A stretch of 64,000 nt of DNA from contig JACXVB010000001.1 in NCBI GenBank assembly GCA_014763615.1, forward strand, positions 62,001 through 126,000, in the 5' to 3' direction. Positions within the stretch are counted from its first letter, which is position 1. Each line of letters starts with the position of its first letter. Origin of the DNA: Sphingobacteriales bacterium. Lineage in GTDB: Bacteria > Bacteroidota > Bacteroidia > Sphingobacteriales > Sphingobacteriaceae. The notes beneath the pieces were generated by a model that did not search any database, was not told the DNA's origin, and saw only the letters and a list, made by a program, of their open reading frames with translations. Both the position numbers and the translations under genes were made by a program. Shown in pieces: positions 44,430 through 53,782 of this stretch.

Positions 44430-45254
44430 TTAAGCAACTGATACTAATACATCAGACGCAATTTCTTGGTAAAAATTGTAATAATTTTCTAAATCTAATG
44501 TAGAATCGTAATCTAAAACTGCTTTTTCTGATTTTTTAACATAGTTTAACAGTTCTGCATCTACGCTATCGTCTCCAATTACCACACCATCTGTATGTTT
44601 AATAGCGGCTTTATTGAGTGCTAAATGAGTGGCTTCATTGTATTCTTCCATATCTGCGGCATCCATCCCCTTAATTAAAGCTTTTTTAACAAAATCTTCT
44701 CCTAATGAAGCATTGAAGCTACTGTTGTAGATAGAGTAAACAATCTTCGCATATTTAAATGTTGGATCGTCTTTATAATTTGTTTTCAGATAAGTGGGAA
44801 TTAAAGCACTCATCCATCCATGACAATGAATAATGTCTGGAGCCCAACCTAATTTTTTTACAGTTTCTAATGCGCCTTTGCAAAAGAATATGGCTCTTTC
44901 ATCATTGTCTGCATAGAATTTCCCTTTAGCATCATTGAAAACATATTTTCTATGGAAATAGTCTTCATTGTCTAAGAAATATACTTGCATTCTTGCAGCC
45001 GGTATAGACGCTACTTTTATAATTAATGGATTATCTGTTTCATCAATAACGATGTTCATTCCAGATAATCTAATTACTTCATGTAATCTATTTCTTCTTT
45101 CATTAATGTTTCCAAACCTTGGCATCAGAATTCTGATTTCGAATCCTTTTTCTTGCATGGCTTGTGGTAGTGTTCTGGTGATTTTTGAAATTTTTGTTAA
45201 TTCTAGAAATGGTGACATTTCATGTGTGATAAACAAAAGCTTGGTCTTTGCCAT
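44430..45254 (-). CDS. Glycogen/starch synthase N-domain protein without the C-terminal half
   Basis: A 274-residue protein related to the N-terminal GT5 domain of glycogen synthase: KLLFITHEMSPFLELTKISK at the start, then GFEIRILMPRFGNINERRNR, VYFLDNEDYFHRKYVF and the region around APDIIHCHGWMSALIPTYL. The family's nucleotide-sugar motif KxGGL after the start is replaced by ELTKISKITRTL, and the C-terminal GT-B domain with its acceptor and donor residues is absent. It is not frameshifted: the frame ends cleanly 17 bases before DUF4270. It is therefore unlikely to make glycogen on its own. It diverges from panC. Confidence 0.82.
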   Translation of the reverse strand: MAKTKLLFITHEMSPFLELTKISKITRTLPQAMQEKGFEIRILMPRFGNINERRNRLHEVIRLSGMNIVIDETDNPLIIKVASIPAARMQVYFLDNEDYFHRKYVFNDAKGKFYADNDERAIFFCKGALETVKKLGWAPDIIHCHGWMSALIPTYLKTNYKDDPTFKYAKIVYSIYNSSFNASLGEDFVKKALIKGMDAADMEEYNEATHLALNKAAIKHTDGVVIGDDSVDAELLNYVKKSEKAVLDYDSTLDLENYYNFYQEIASDVLVSVA

Positions 45255-45402
45255 CTCCTAATCTGTGTTAAGTTTTTGTTAATAAGAAGTATTTTTGAAG
45301 AGGCAAATATAAGAAAATTATATGAATATTCAACGGAATACGCAAATGCTTTTTGTTTATATGATGGAATTGTACATTTTTGCAACCCTAAATTAATTTT
45401 TT

Positions 45403-46239
45403 TTGAAAAACTTTAAAACCCAATCTGAATTAAAAAGTTATTTGAACTCTTTAAACAGAGAAAAAGTAAAGGTTGGCTTGGTACCTACTATGGGAGCTTT
45501 GCATCAAGGGCATTTATCCTTGATTGAAGCGTCTCAAAAAAACTGTGATCTTACAATAGCTAGTATTTTTGTGAATCCTACGCAGTTCAACAATCCTGAT
45601 GATCTTTTAAAATATCCTAAACCTATTGAAAAAGATATGGAGATGTTAAATGAAATAGGTTGTGATGTGCTTTTTCATCCTGATGTGGATGAAATGTATC
45701 AAAAAAATGAGGGTTGGAACTATCAAGTTGGATTTTTAAATACCGTTTTAGAAGGAGCCTTTAGACCGGGGCATTACGAAGGGGTTACGCAGATTGTTTA
45801 TAAATTATTTGATTTGGTAAAACCTGATAGGGCTTATTTTGGTCAGAAAGATTATCAACAGTTTCTGGTCATTAGTCAGATGAATCAAGATTTTAAAATG
45901 GGTATAGAATTAAAAGCTTGTCCAATTGTTAGAGAAAATGACGGCTTAGCCATGAGCTCAAGAAATATCCATTTAAACAGTCAAGAAAGAAAAAGTGCTT
46001 TAACCTTATATCAATCTTTAAAATTTGTAAGAGATAATTATCAAGAATTAAGTTTATCTGAACTATTAGAAAAGGCGCAAGCATTCTATCAGAAGGATAG
46101 ACTTTTAAATTTGGAATACTTTAAAATTTGCGATGTCAATACCTTGGAAGAATTAAATGAAAAAACGGCAACAGCTATTGCATTAGTAGCTTGTACAGTT
46201 GGCCAAACTCGATTAATTGATAATGTGATTCTTCCTTAA
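45403..46239 (+). CDS. panC: Pantothenate synthetase
   Basis: A 278-residue protein starting at a TTG; no ATG gives the complete N-terminus. The nucleotide-binding signatures are clear: VPTMGALHQGHLSL, FVNPTQFNNPDD and YFGQKDYQQFLVI, then MSSRNIHL. It joins pantoate and beta-alanine with ATP in coenzyme A synthesis. panD, which makes the beta-alanine, follows 34 bases later on the same strand, so the two steps are co-expressed. It diverges from the starch-synthase-like gene across 148 bases. Confidence 0.97.
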   Translation: MKNFKTQSELKSYLNSLNREKVKVGLVPTMGALHQGHLSLIEASQKNCDLTIASIFVNPTQFNNPDDLLKYPKPIEKDMEMLNEIGCDVLFHPDVDEMYQKNEGWNYQVGFLNTVLEGAFRPGHYEGVTQIVYKLFDLVKPDRAYFGQKDYQQFLVISQMNQDFKMGIELKACPIVRENDGLAMSSRNIHLNSQERKSALTLYQSLKFVRDNYQELSLSELLEKAQAFYQKDRLLNLEYFKICDVNTLEELNEKTATAIALVACTVGQTRLIDNVILP

Positions 46240-46273
46240 CATTAATTTTCATATCAATTTCTAAATTTGCAGC

Positions 46274-46624
46274 ATGATTATAGAAGTTTTAAAATCTAAA
46301 ATCCATCGAGTAAAAGTTACTCAGTCTGAGTTGAATTATGTTGGTAGTATTACCATTGATGAAGATTTATTAGATGCGGCCAATATGATACCCAATGAAA
46401 AAGTTCAGGTGGTAAATAATAATAATGGCGCAAGGTTTGAAACTTATATCATCAAAGGTGAAAGAGGATCCGGAACAATTTGCCTCAACGGATCTTGTGC
46501 TCGTTTAGCTCAAATAGGAGATATAATTATCATTGTTTCTTACGCTCAGATGGAGTTTGAAGAGGCTAAGAAATTTGAGCCAACTTTGGTTTTTCCGGAT
46601 GAGAACAACAGATTAATTATCTAA
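46274..46624 (+). CDS. panD: Aspartate 1-decarboxylase
   Basis: A 116-residue protein that should mature by self-cleavage between Gly24 and Ser25 (YVGS) to form the pyruvoyl cofactor, as in the characterised E. coli enzyme. Family regions [35 protein letters not shown] and the C-terminal IIIVSYAQM are present. It converts aspartate to beta-alanine, the substrate of PanC. It ends six bases before the flippase-like gene. TAAATTTG (46262-46269) lies just before the ATG and fits the -7 consensus, but may be chance. Confidence 0.97.
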   Translation: MIIEVLKSKIHRVKVTQSELNYVGSITIDEDLLDAANMIPNEKVQVVNNNNGARFETYIIKGERGSGTICLNGSCARLAQIGDIIIIVSYAQMEFEEAKKFEPTLVFPDENNRLII

Positions 46625-46629
46625 ACATA

Positions 46630-47643
46630 TTGAGAGTTCAGCTAGTATCTTTTTTAAAATACGCATTACTGTTCACTTTAGGGATAACTATTGTTTATCT
46701 TCTTTTCCGCCATCAACCCAATCAAATTAATTTTTTTAAAGATGTAAAAAATTCTCATTGGGTTTGGGCTATTTTCGCCGGATTTGCGGTTTTAATTGCT
46801 CACATTTTCAGAGCTTTAAGATGGCGATTGATGGTTGAGCCATTAGCAAAACATCAGATGCAATTCTTTTCTGTATTCAATGCATTAATGGTAGGCTACC
46901 TCGTTAATCTTTTATTACCTCGGGTTGGAGAGCTAACCAGATGTGCCATACTGTCAAAAAAAGAAAAAGTCACTATTGCCGCATTAATTGGGACTGTAAT
47001 TGCCGAAAGGTTGTTAGATTTACTCATGCTTTTTATACTTATTTTCATGGCCTTTGCAATTTATTCGAAAAAGGTTTTAACTGTTTTTAATCAATTGAAA
47101 GTGGTAGATCATTCTTCAGAAAAATATCTCGTTTATGGTATTTTTCTCTTTATCATTGCTGTGCTTTTACTCACCTATTTTCTTTTTTTTGATAAGAAGT
47201 GGACTTTGTTTAATAAAATCAAACATTTGTTCAATCAAGTAAAATCTGGTGTATTAAGTATAAAAAATGTGAATCATCCAAAACTATTCTTTGTTTATAC
47301 TTCACTTATTTGGATATTTTATATCCTTTCTTCTTGGTTGGGTTTTAAGGTATTTTTAGCCACCCGACACTTAGATTGGCAAGCTGCCATTCTGATGGTT
47401 AGTGGAGGAAGTATCGGGATGATTGTACCTATACAAGGAGGGATTGGGGCATATCACTTTATAGTAACCGAGTGTTTGAAATTTCTAAATATCAATGCAA
47501 AAATTGGTTTGGAATACGCTACTTTAATTCATGCTTCCCAAACTTTAATAGTCATCATAATTGGATTATTAAGCTTAATTTTAGGTTTCAAATTTAAAAT
47601 TCCTCAGATTTATGGAGCAAAAGCATCAAATCATTCAACATAA
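46630..47643 (+). CDS. Lysylphosphatidylglycerol synthase-like/UPF0104 membrane protein
   Basis: A 337-residue protein, start TTG, with about eight transmembrane segments (including 10-26, 40-60, 80-100, 125-150, 180-200 and 225-245) and the family regions RALRWRLMVEPL, YLVNLLLPRVGELTR and GGIGAYHF. The family is the membrane domain of MprF without its synthase domain and is linked to lipid or glycolipid flipping; this protein has no lysyl-transfer domain. It follows panD by five bases and its frame overlaps the next gene by 32 bases. The substrate is unknown. Confidence 0.87.
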   Translation: MRVQLVSFLKYALLFTLGITIVYLLFRHQPNQINFFKDVKNSHWVWAIFAGFAVLIAHIFRALRWRLMVEPLAKHQMQFFSVFNALMVGYLVNLLLPRVGELTRCAILSKKEKVTIAALIGTVIAERLLDLLMLFILIFMAFAIYSKKVLTVFNQLKVVDHSSEKYLVYGIFLFIIAVLLLTYFLFFDKKWTLFNKIKHLFNQVKSGVLSIKNVNHPKLFFVYTSLIWIFYILSSWLGFKVFLATRHLDWQAAILMVSGGSIGMIVPIQGGIGAYHFIVTECLKFLNINAKIGLEYATLIHASQTLIVIIIGLLSLILGFKFKIPQIYGAKASNHST

Positions 47644-48115
47644 AATATTCGCTTCATTTTCTGATTTTTCTTTGCTTTTAAATTCTTGGAAAGAGAACGG
47701 TGAAAAAATAGTCTTCACCAACGGCTGTTTTGATATCATGCATTTGGGGCATGTAGATTATCTTTCTAAAGCTGCAGATTTAGGCACAAAGTTAGTGGTT
47801 GGTTTAAATTCTGATGCATCTAATCAACGTTTAAAAGGCCCAACTCGCCCTATTAATCAGGAAGCCTCCAGGGCAGGCGTATTGGCTTCTTTCTTTTTTG
47901 TAGATGCGGTTGTTTTATTTGATGAAGACACACCGAAAAATCTGATCCAAAATATTATGCCTGATGTTTTAGTGAAAGGTGCTGATTATACCATAGATCA
48001 AATTGTGGGTGCTAAAGAGATTTTAGAAAATGGAGGCGAAGTAAAAACCATCAGTTTTTTAGAAGGATATTCTACATCATCCATTGAAAAAAAGATCTTA
48101 AAAGCACATCAATAA
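47612..48115 (+). CDS. rfaE2: D-glycero-beta-D-manno-heptose 1-phosphate adenylyltransferase
   Basis: A 167-residue protein of the nucleotidyltransferase fold: FTNGCFDIMHLGHVDYL contains the HxGH motif, followed by VVGLNSDASNQRLKGPTRP and the C-terminal EGYSTSSIEKKIL. It corresponds to the HldE C-terminal domain as a separate protein and makes ADP-heptose for lipopolysaccharide. Some related proteins are glycerol-3-phosphate or similar cytidylyltransferases, so the substrate is assigned by similarity. Its ATG lies inside the preceding gene (32-base overlap). The 119-base gap to the acyl-CoA dehydrogenase suggests a new transcript. Confidence 0.9.
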   Translation: MEQKHQIIQHKIFASFSDFSLLLNSWKENGEKIVFTNGCFDIMHLGHVDYLSKAADLGTKLVVGLNSDASNQRLKGPTRPINQEASRAGVLASFFFVDAVVLFDEDTPKNLIQNIMPDVLVKGADYTIDQIVGAKEILENGGEVKTISFLEGYSTSSIEKKILKAHQ

Positions 48116-48152
48116 TTTTATATCAACTTACTATGCTTGCATAATAATTTCT

Positions 48153-48185
48153 TATATTTGGCTGTTTTTGCTGCTCTAGCAAAAC
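48153..48185 (+). promoter_or_regulatory. -7 element and leader hairpin before the acyl-CoA dehydrogenase gene
   Basis: TATATTTG (48153-48160) matches TAnnTTTG. Directly after it, GTTTTTGCT (48164-48172) and AGCAAAAC (48178-48185) can form a hairpin with one bulge around GCTCT. A TTG at 48137-48139 is 13 bases upstream, shorter than usual. The hairpin may instead be a weak terminator of rfaE2. Confidence 0.4.
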
Positions 48186-48234
48186 AAAATTTTTATTTCC
48201 AATACTTTAAACCAATTAATAAGAAATTAAGACT

Positions 48235-49374
48235 ATGTATTTTCAATTATCTGAAGAACACTTAATGATTCAGCAAGCGGCAAGAGACTTTGCCCAAACT
48301 GAACTTAAACCAGGAGTAATCGAAAGAGACGAACATCAGAAATTTCCGGCTGAGCAAATCAAAAAATTGGGTGAGTTAGGTTTTTTAGGGATGATGGTTG
48401 ATCCGAAATATAATGGGGCAGGTATGGACACCATTTCTTATGTTTTGGTGATGGAAGAATTGTCTAAAATAGATGCTTCTGCTTCGGTAGTGGTTTCTGT
48501 AAACAACTCCTTAGTTTGTTATGGTTTAGAATATTTTGGATCTGAGGAACAAAAAGAAAAATATCTAAAGCCTTTAGCCGCTGGCGAGCAAATCGGAGCT
48601 TTTTGTTTATCAGAACCAGAAGCTGGTTCTGATGCTACCTCACAACATACAACAGCTGTTGATATGGGAGACTATTATCTCTTAAATGGCACAAAAAATT
48701 GGATTACCAACGGAGGAAATGCTTCCACTTATTTGGTGATTGCTCAAACCCATCCCGAAAAAGGAAGCCATGGGATTAATGCTTTAATTGTGGAGAAAGG
48801 AATGGAAGGATTCACCATCGGTCCGAAAGAAAATAAGCTAGGCATTAGAGGTTCGGATACGCATTCTTTGATGTTTTCTGATGTTAAAGTGCCAAAAACC
48901 AATCGAATTGGTGAGGATGGTTTTGGTTTTAAATTTGCCATGAAAACTTTAGAAGGAGGGAGAATAGGCATTGCTGCACAAGCTTTAGGGATTGCTTCTG
49001 GTGCTTTTGAATTGGCTACCCAATATGCTAAAGAGCGTAAAACTTTTGGGAAACCAATTGCTAATCATCAAGCTATAGCTTTTAAATTGGCAGACATGGC
49101 AACCGAAATTGAGGCTGCAAGATTAATGGTTTTAAAAGCTGCTTGGTTAAAAGATCAAGGATTACCTTATGCGCAAGCCAGTTCTATGGCTAAATTATAT
49201 GCGTCTGAGGTGGCCATGAAAACAACAGTTGAAGCAGTTCAAATACATGGTGGATATGGTTTTGTAAAAGAATTCCATGTGGAAAGGTTGATGAGAGACG
49301 CGAAAATTACGCAGATTTACGAAGGAACCTCAGAAATTCAAAAAGTTGTGATTTCAAGGGAAATTTTGAAATAA
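48235..49374 (+). CDS. Acyl-CoA dehydrogenase
   Basis: A 379-residue flavoprotein with the three-domain ACAD fold: FQLSEEHLMIQQAARDFA at the N-terminus, LSEPEAGSDATSQ and ITNGGNASTYLV in the beta domain, and the C-terminal helical domain with AVQIHGGYGFVKEFHVE and YEGTSEIQKVVISREIL. The Glu in YEGTSEIQ is the usual catalytic base of short- and medium-chain dehydrogenases. It oxidises acyl-CoA to enoyl-CoA with electrons passed to ETF. It is monocistronic or leads into the TlpA-type lipoprotein 28 bases later. Confidence 0.96.
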   Translation: MYFQLSEEHLMIQQAARDFAQTELKPGVIERDEHQKFPAEQIKKLGELGFLGMMVDPKYNGAGMDTISYVLVMEELSKIDASASVVVSVNNSLVCYGLEYFGSEEQKEKYLKPLAAGEQIGAFCLSEPEAGSDATSQHTTAVDMGDYYLLNGTKNWITNGGNASTYLVIAQTHPEKGSHGINALIVEKGMEGFTIGPKENKLGIRGSDTHSLMFSDVKVPKTNRIGEDGFGFKFAMKTLEGGRIGIAAQALGIASGAFELATQYAKERKTFGKPIANHQAIAFKLADMATEIEAARLMVLKAAWLKDQGLPYAQASSMAKLYASEVAMKTTVEAVQIHGGYGFVKEFHVERLMRDAKITQIYEGTSEIQKVVISREILK

Positions 49375-49402
49375 TACAATATTATTTTTGAATATTTAAG
49401 GC

Positions 49403-50650
49403 ATGAAAAAATCAATTTATCTCTCTTGCCTTTTCTTGATAATAAGTATCCTATTTTTTTCATGCGATCCTCCTAGTTATCAACTTAGTGATGGTATGTG
49501 GCGTGGAAGCTTAATTACTGAATCAGGAGCGGAGATTCCGTTCAATTTTGAAGTGAATGATAGTTTAGGAAAGCCCTATTTGGATATCATTAACAGTACA
49601 GATAGATTTAGGGTGAATGAAATCACAATAGAGGGAGATTCTATCCATATCCAAATGCCGCTGTTTGATTCTGAAATTGCAGGAACTTTAAGGGATGGAA
49701 AAATTAACGGTGTTTGGATTAAGCATTTAGCAGATAAAGATCAAACCATGACCTTTTACGCTCAGGCAAATGCTCCTTGGCGCATCAAAGAGAAGGTAAA
49801 AAAGCCTACTGCCAACGTAAATGGAAAATGGATGACTTCTTTTATCAGTGGAGATGGTAAAGATACTACCATTGCCGTTGGCGAATTTCATCAAGATAAA
49901 TCAAGGGTTACCGGAACATTCCTAACTACCACTGGAGATTATCGTTTTTTAGATGGTATCATAGAAGGAAATCATCTTTCCTTATCTACTTTTGATGGTT
50001 CTCATGCATTTTTGTTTACAGCCGATATTGCAGGAGATAGTTTGCTTAAAAATGGTAAATTTTATGCCGGTTTTTCTTCAATCGATGATTTTACTGCAAA
50101 AAAAGATGCTAATGCAAAACTACCTGATGCTTACAGCTTAACCTTTTTGAAAAAAGGAGATAATAAAATTAGTTTTACTTTTCCTGATTTAAATCATCAG
50201 ATGGTTTCTTTGTCTGATGCCAAATTCAAAAATAAAGTAGTCATTATTCAAATGCTGGGCTCTTGGTGTCCAAACTGTATGGATGAAACGGCTTATTTAT
50301 CCAAGTTTTATAATCAGTATAAAGATAAGGGAGTAGAAATTGTTGGATTAGCCTATGAAATAACAAAGGATTTTGATCGCTCAAAGAAAAACATTGAGCG
50401 ACTTAAAAATCGGTTTGATGTGCAATACCCATTATTAATTACAGGCTATACAAATAATAGGGATGATGCTTTAAAAAGTTTGCCTATGCTTAATAGAGTA
50501 ATCGCATTTCCAACCATGATTATCATTGATAAAAAAGGAGATGTGCGAAAAATTCATACTGGTTTTAGTGGGCCAGGTACAGGAAAACATTATATAGAAT
50601 TTGGTAATGAATTTGAAAAGTTGATTAACGATTTGATTGCCGAGAAATAA
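49403..50650 (+). CDS. TlpA-type thioredoxin-like lipoprotein
   Basis: A 415-residue protein with a lipoprotein signal (ISILFFSCDPPSYQ; Cys21). The N-terminal half is a beta-rich domain of the DUF4369-like type (about 30-240). The C-terminal half is a TlpA/AhpC-TSA thioredoxin domain with the redox pair Cys289 and Cys292 in SWCPNCMDE and the cis-Pro region AFPTMIIIDKKG. It probably reduces disulfides at the outer membrane or cytochrome maturation targets. A second small lipoprotein follows six bases later. The substrate is unknown. Confidence 0.88.
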   Translation: MKKSIYLSCLFLIISILFFSCDPPSYQLSDGMWRGSLITESGAEIPFNFEVNDSLGKPYLDIINSTDRFRVNEITIEGDSIHIQMPLFDSEIAGTLRDGKINGVWIKHLADKDQTMTFYAQANAPWRIKEKVKKPTANVNGKWMTSFISGDGKDTTIAVGEFHQDKSRVTGTFLTTTGDYRFLDGIIEGNHLSLSTFDGSHAFLFTADIAGDSLLKNGKFYAGFSSIDDFTAKKDANAKLPDAYSLTFLKKGDNKISFTFPDLNHQMVSLSDAKFKNKVVIIQMLGSWCPNCMDETAYLSKFYNQYKDKGVEIVGLAYEITKDFDRSKKNIERLKNRFDVQYPLLITGYTNNRDDALKSLPMLNRVIAFPTMIIIDKKGDVRKIHTGFSGPGTGKHYIEFGNEFEKLINDLIAEK

Positions 50651-50656
50651 TCATCA

Positions 50657-51118
50657 ATGAAAAAATTAAAACTTGATTGCTACTTCAAAAAAGTAGCATT
50701 TTTTTTAATTATCGGGTTGTTTTTAACTTCATGTCATCCAAAATCAAACAACCAACTGAGTGATGAAATTAGGGTAAAAATAAGCCGAGATTCTTCGGCT
50801 ATTTTATTTTCGGGAATATATCCATTTATTTTGAAAGAGCTTAGCGCTGATTCTTTAACAGATGCAACTTGGCAGCATTATTTTGCCATTTACCCAAAAG
50901 TTGATGAAGATGTTCAGGAGTTGCAAAAACCTTTAAAAGGTGATTATGAGATTCAAAAAGGGGATATTTTGTTTAAACCTGAACAAGCTTTTGAAAAAGG
51001 AAAAAATTATCTGATTGAGTTATATATCCAACAACCTCATTCTTCAATTTTAGAAGAATTGAGATCAAAAGTTGAACCTTTACAACCAAAAATCATTAGA
51101 AAAGAAGTAACTTTCTAA
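50657..51118 (+). CDS. Small lipoprotein of unknown function
   Basis: A 153-residue protein with a lipoprotein signal ending GLFLTSCHPKS (Cys26). The mature part has no family I recognise, with a central HYFAIYPKVDEDVQELQK and a C-terminal helix ILEELRSKVEPLQPK. It follows the TlpA-type lipoprotein by six bases, so both are likely exported to the same membrane and co-expressed. A partner role for the TlpA protein is inference. Confidence 0.75.
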   Translation: MKKLKLDCYFKKVAFFLIIGLFLTSCHPKSNNQLSDEIRVKISRDSSAILFSGIYPFILKELSADSLTDATWQHYFAIYPKVDEDVQELQKPLKGDYEIQKGDILFKPEQAFEKGKNYLIELYIQQPHSSILEELRSKVEPLQPKIIRKEVTF

Positions 51119-51140
51119 TCGCAAAAAAAATTAAATCATT

Positions 51141-52415
51141 TTGGCATTGACAGATCCTTTAGCAGAAAGAATGCGTCCAAATACTTTGGATGAATATACT
51201 GGTCAGCAACATTTGGTGGGCGAGGGATCCGTTTTACGAAAAGCAATAGAAAGTGGTAGAATTCCTTCCATGATTTTTTGGGGTCCGCCGGGTGTTGGGA
51301 AAACTACACTTGCATTTATCATTTCTAAAAGCTTAGATCGTCCATTCTTTTCTTTAAGTGCGATTAATTCTGGGGTAAAAGATATTCGTGATACGATTGA
51401 AAAGGCTGAGCAATATAGAAAAGGAGGAATTGTTCCGGTGTTGTTTATTGATGAGATTCATCGTTTTTCTAAATCCCAACAAGATTCTTTATTAGGTGCT
51501 GTTGAGCGAGGTTTGGTAAACTTAATTGGTGCCACAACAGAAAACCCATCTTTTGAGGTGATTTCGGCTTTGCTTTCTCGCTGTCAGGTTTATGTGCTTA
51601 AAAATTTAACTGAAGATGAACTTATTAGTTTGTTAAAAAGAGCCATAGCGGAAGATGAAATCCTAAAAACTCTAAAAATAGAACTAAAAGAAACAGAAGC
51701 ATTATTAAGGTTATCAGGAGGAGACGGAAGGAAACTGCTGAATATCTTTGAGTTATTGGTGAATGCATCAGACCAAAAAAAGTTAAAAATTACAAATGAT
51801 TTTGTGCTCAAAAATGTTCAGCAAAACATGGCTTTGTATGATAAAGCTGGGGAACAACATTACGATATCATTTCAGCGTTCATCAAATCTATCCGCGGAA
51901 GCGATCCAAATGCTGCGATTTATTGGCTCGCAAGAATGATGGAAGGAGGAGAAGACCCCAAATTTATAGCCAGAAGATTGTTGATTTTAGCATCTGAAGA
52001 TATCGGGAATGCAAATCCTAATGCGTTATTATTAGCTAATAATTGTTTCCAAGCGGTAAATGTCATCGGTTGGCCCGAGTCGAGGATTATTTTATCACAA
52101 ACCGTTATTTATCTAGCATCATCAGCCAAAAGTAATGCAGCTTATGAAGCCATAGGAAAAGCCCAAAATCTGGTTAGACAAACTGGTGATTTACCCGTTC
52201 CGTTACATCTCAGAAATGCGCCAACCCAACTCATGAAAAATATGGATTATGGTAAGGATTATCAATATGCCCACGCTTTTGAAGGGAATTTTGCCGATCA
52301 AGAATTTTTTCCAGAACAGTTGAGGGGGACTAAATTGTATGACCCACAAAATAATCCCTCAGAAAATAAACTGAGAGATTATTTAAGAAGTCTTTGGAAA
52401 AAATATAAATACTAA
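51141..52415 (+). CDS. rarA: Replication-associated recombination protein RarA
   Basis: A 424-residue AAA+ protein from a TTG start (the family N-terminus MALTDPLAERMRP fits). Walker A is WGPPGVGKTTLA (about 47-58) and Walker B is LFIDEIHRFS (about 101-110); sensor 1 is in IGATTENPSF, and the C-terminal domain includes YDIISAFIKSIRGSDPNAA. RarA/MgsA/WRNIP1 proteins act at stalled replication forks. Its stop overlaps the convergent pepT stop by four bases. It comes 22 bases after a lipoprotein gene, probably by chance. Confidence 0.96.
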   Translation: MALTDPLAERMRPNTLDEYTGQQHLVGEGSVLRKAIESGRIPSMIFWGPPGVGKTTLAFIISKSLDRPFFSLSAINSGVKDIRDTIEKAEQYRKGGIVPVLFIDEIHRFSKSQQDSLLGAVERGLVNLIGATTENPSFEVISALLSRCQVYVLKNLTEDELISLLKRAIAEDEILKTLKIELKETEALLRLSGGDGRKLLNIFELLVNASDQKKLKITNDFVLKNVQQNMALYDKAGEQHYDIISAFIKSIRGSDPNAAIYWLARMMEGGEDPKFIARRLLILASEDIGNANPNALLLANNCFQAVNVIGWPESRIILSQTVIYLASSAKSNAAYEAIGKAQNLVRQTGDLPVPLHLRNAPTQLMKNMDYGKDYQYAHAFEGNFADQEFFPEQLRGTKLYDPQNNPSENKLRDYLRSLWKKYKY

Positions 52416-53656
52416 ACGGTTTCAGCTTCCCAAATCGTTGCTAAATTAATGATGGTTCTTACGGCAGCTTCCATATCCTGTACAGATGCCCATTCTTGTT
52501 TGCCATGAAAAGCATGCTCTCCGGCAAAAATATTAGGACAAGGCAAGCCCATAAAAGATAATCTTGAGCCATCTGTTCCTCCTCTTATGCTTCTTTGTTT
52601 GGGTTTAAGCCCTGCTTTTTCAATCGCTTTTAAAGCAAATTCACTCACCAGAGGATATTGAGCAATCACTTTTTTCATGTTTCTATATTGCTCGTTTATT
52701 TTAAATTCTACAGTTGAATTTGGATAATTTTTTACGATTTGGTGCGCAATTCCTTTCAATTCATTTTCATGAGCAACTAATTTTTCATCTTCAAAATCAC
52801 GGATGATGAAATCAATCTGAGCCTTTTCAACATGCCCACTCACATTTACTGGGTGTACAAAGCCATCTTTATCAGTAGTGCTTTCTGGTGAAAGTCTGTC
52901 TTTGGGTAACGCAGCTATAATTTCCCCCGCAATTTTAATGGCGCTTTCCATTTTACCTTTTGCAAAACCAGGATGCGAACTTACGCCATGAATGATGATG
53001 CTCATGCTATCTGCCGAAAAAGTTTCGTCTTCATAAGAACCCAAGGTTTCCCCATCAATGGTATAACCAAAATCAGCACCAAGCTTTTTAATATTTACAT
53101 GATCTACCCCTCTACCAATTTCTTCATCTGGGGTGAAAAGAATTTTGATATCTCCATGTTTAACTTCAGGGTGAGTGAGGAAATAGTGAGCAGCGTCCAT
53201 AATCTCAGCTACTCCAGCTTTATTATCAGCACCTAAAAGAGTAGTCCCTGATGCGGTGATAATATCATTCCCAATCTGAAAAGCTAAATCAGGATGTTCT
53301 TCTTTTCTTAAAATGATTGTAGGGTCATCAGGCAAAACCAAATCCTGACCTTGATAATTTTCATGAATGATGGGCTTCACATTTTCTCCGCTGCAATCAG
53401 GAGAAGTATCTACATGAGAACATAAGCAAATTACAGGAACTGCTTTGGTAGAATTGGAAGGTAGGGTAGCATAAACGTATCCCAAATCATCTAAATGAGC
53501 ATCAGAAATGCCCATTTCTTGTAATTCTTGCACTAAAATTTTAGATAAATTTTTCTGTTTTTCTGTAGATGGGACAGATTGGGAAGTTGGATCAGACTGA
53601 GTATTAACTTTTACGTAACGTAAAAAACGATCTTTTACTGTATGTTTGATAGTCAT
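52412..53656 (-). CDS. pepT: Peptidase T (M20B tripeptidase)
   Basis: A 414-residue protein with the two-metal M20 site: LCSHVDTSPDCSG (His81, Asp83), LLGADNKAGVAEIMDA (bridging Asp), FTPDEEIGRGVDHVN (catalytic and ligand Glu), GYTIDGE and the C-terminal His in GEHAFHGKQEW. PepT cleaves N-terminal residues from tripeptides in the cytoplasm, completing breakdown of peptides imported after outer proteolysis. It is convergent with rarA, overlapping it by four bases, and divergent from the outer-membrane protein at 53783. Confidence 0.97.
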   Translation of the reverse strand: MTIKHTVKDRFLRYVKVNTQSDPTSQSVPSTEKQKNLSKILVQELQEMGISDAHLDDLGYVYATLPSNSTKAVPVICLCSHVDTSPDCSGENVKPIIHENYQGQDLVLPDDPTIILRKEEHPDLAFQIGNDIITASGTTLLGADNKAGVAEIMDAAHYFLTHPEVKHGDIKILFTPDEEIGRGVDHVNIKKLGADFGYTIDGETLGSYEDETFSADSMSIIIHGVSSHPGFAKGKMESAIKIAGEIIAALPKDRLSPESTTDKDGFVHPVNVSGHVEKAQIDFIIRDFEDEKLVAHENELKGIAHQIVKNYPNSTVEFKINEQYRNMKKVIAQYPLVSEFALKAIEKAGLKPKQRSIRGGTDGSRLSFMGLPCPNIFAGEHAFHGKQEWASVQDMEAAVRTIINLATIWEAETV

Positions 53657-53782
53657 TAAATTTTGAATTTTGATAAGCGAATTATTTAAAATATTTTAGG
53701 GCTAAATTATTGAGGACAAATAAAGTAAAAGATAGTTTGACTTTTAATTTCTAACTATGATTTTACGCAATTTAAATAACTT

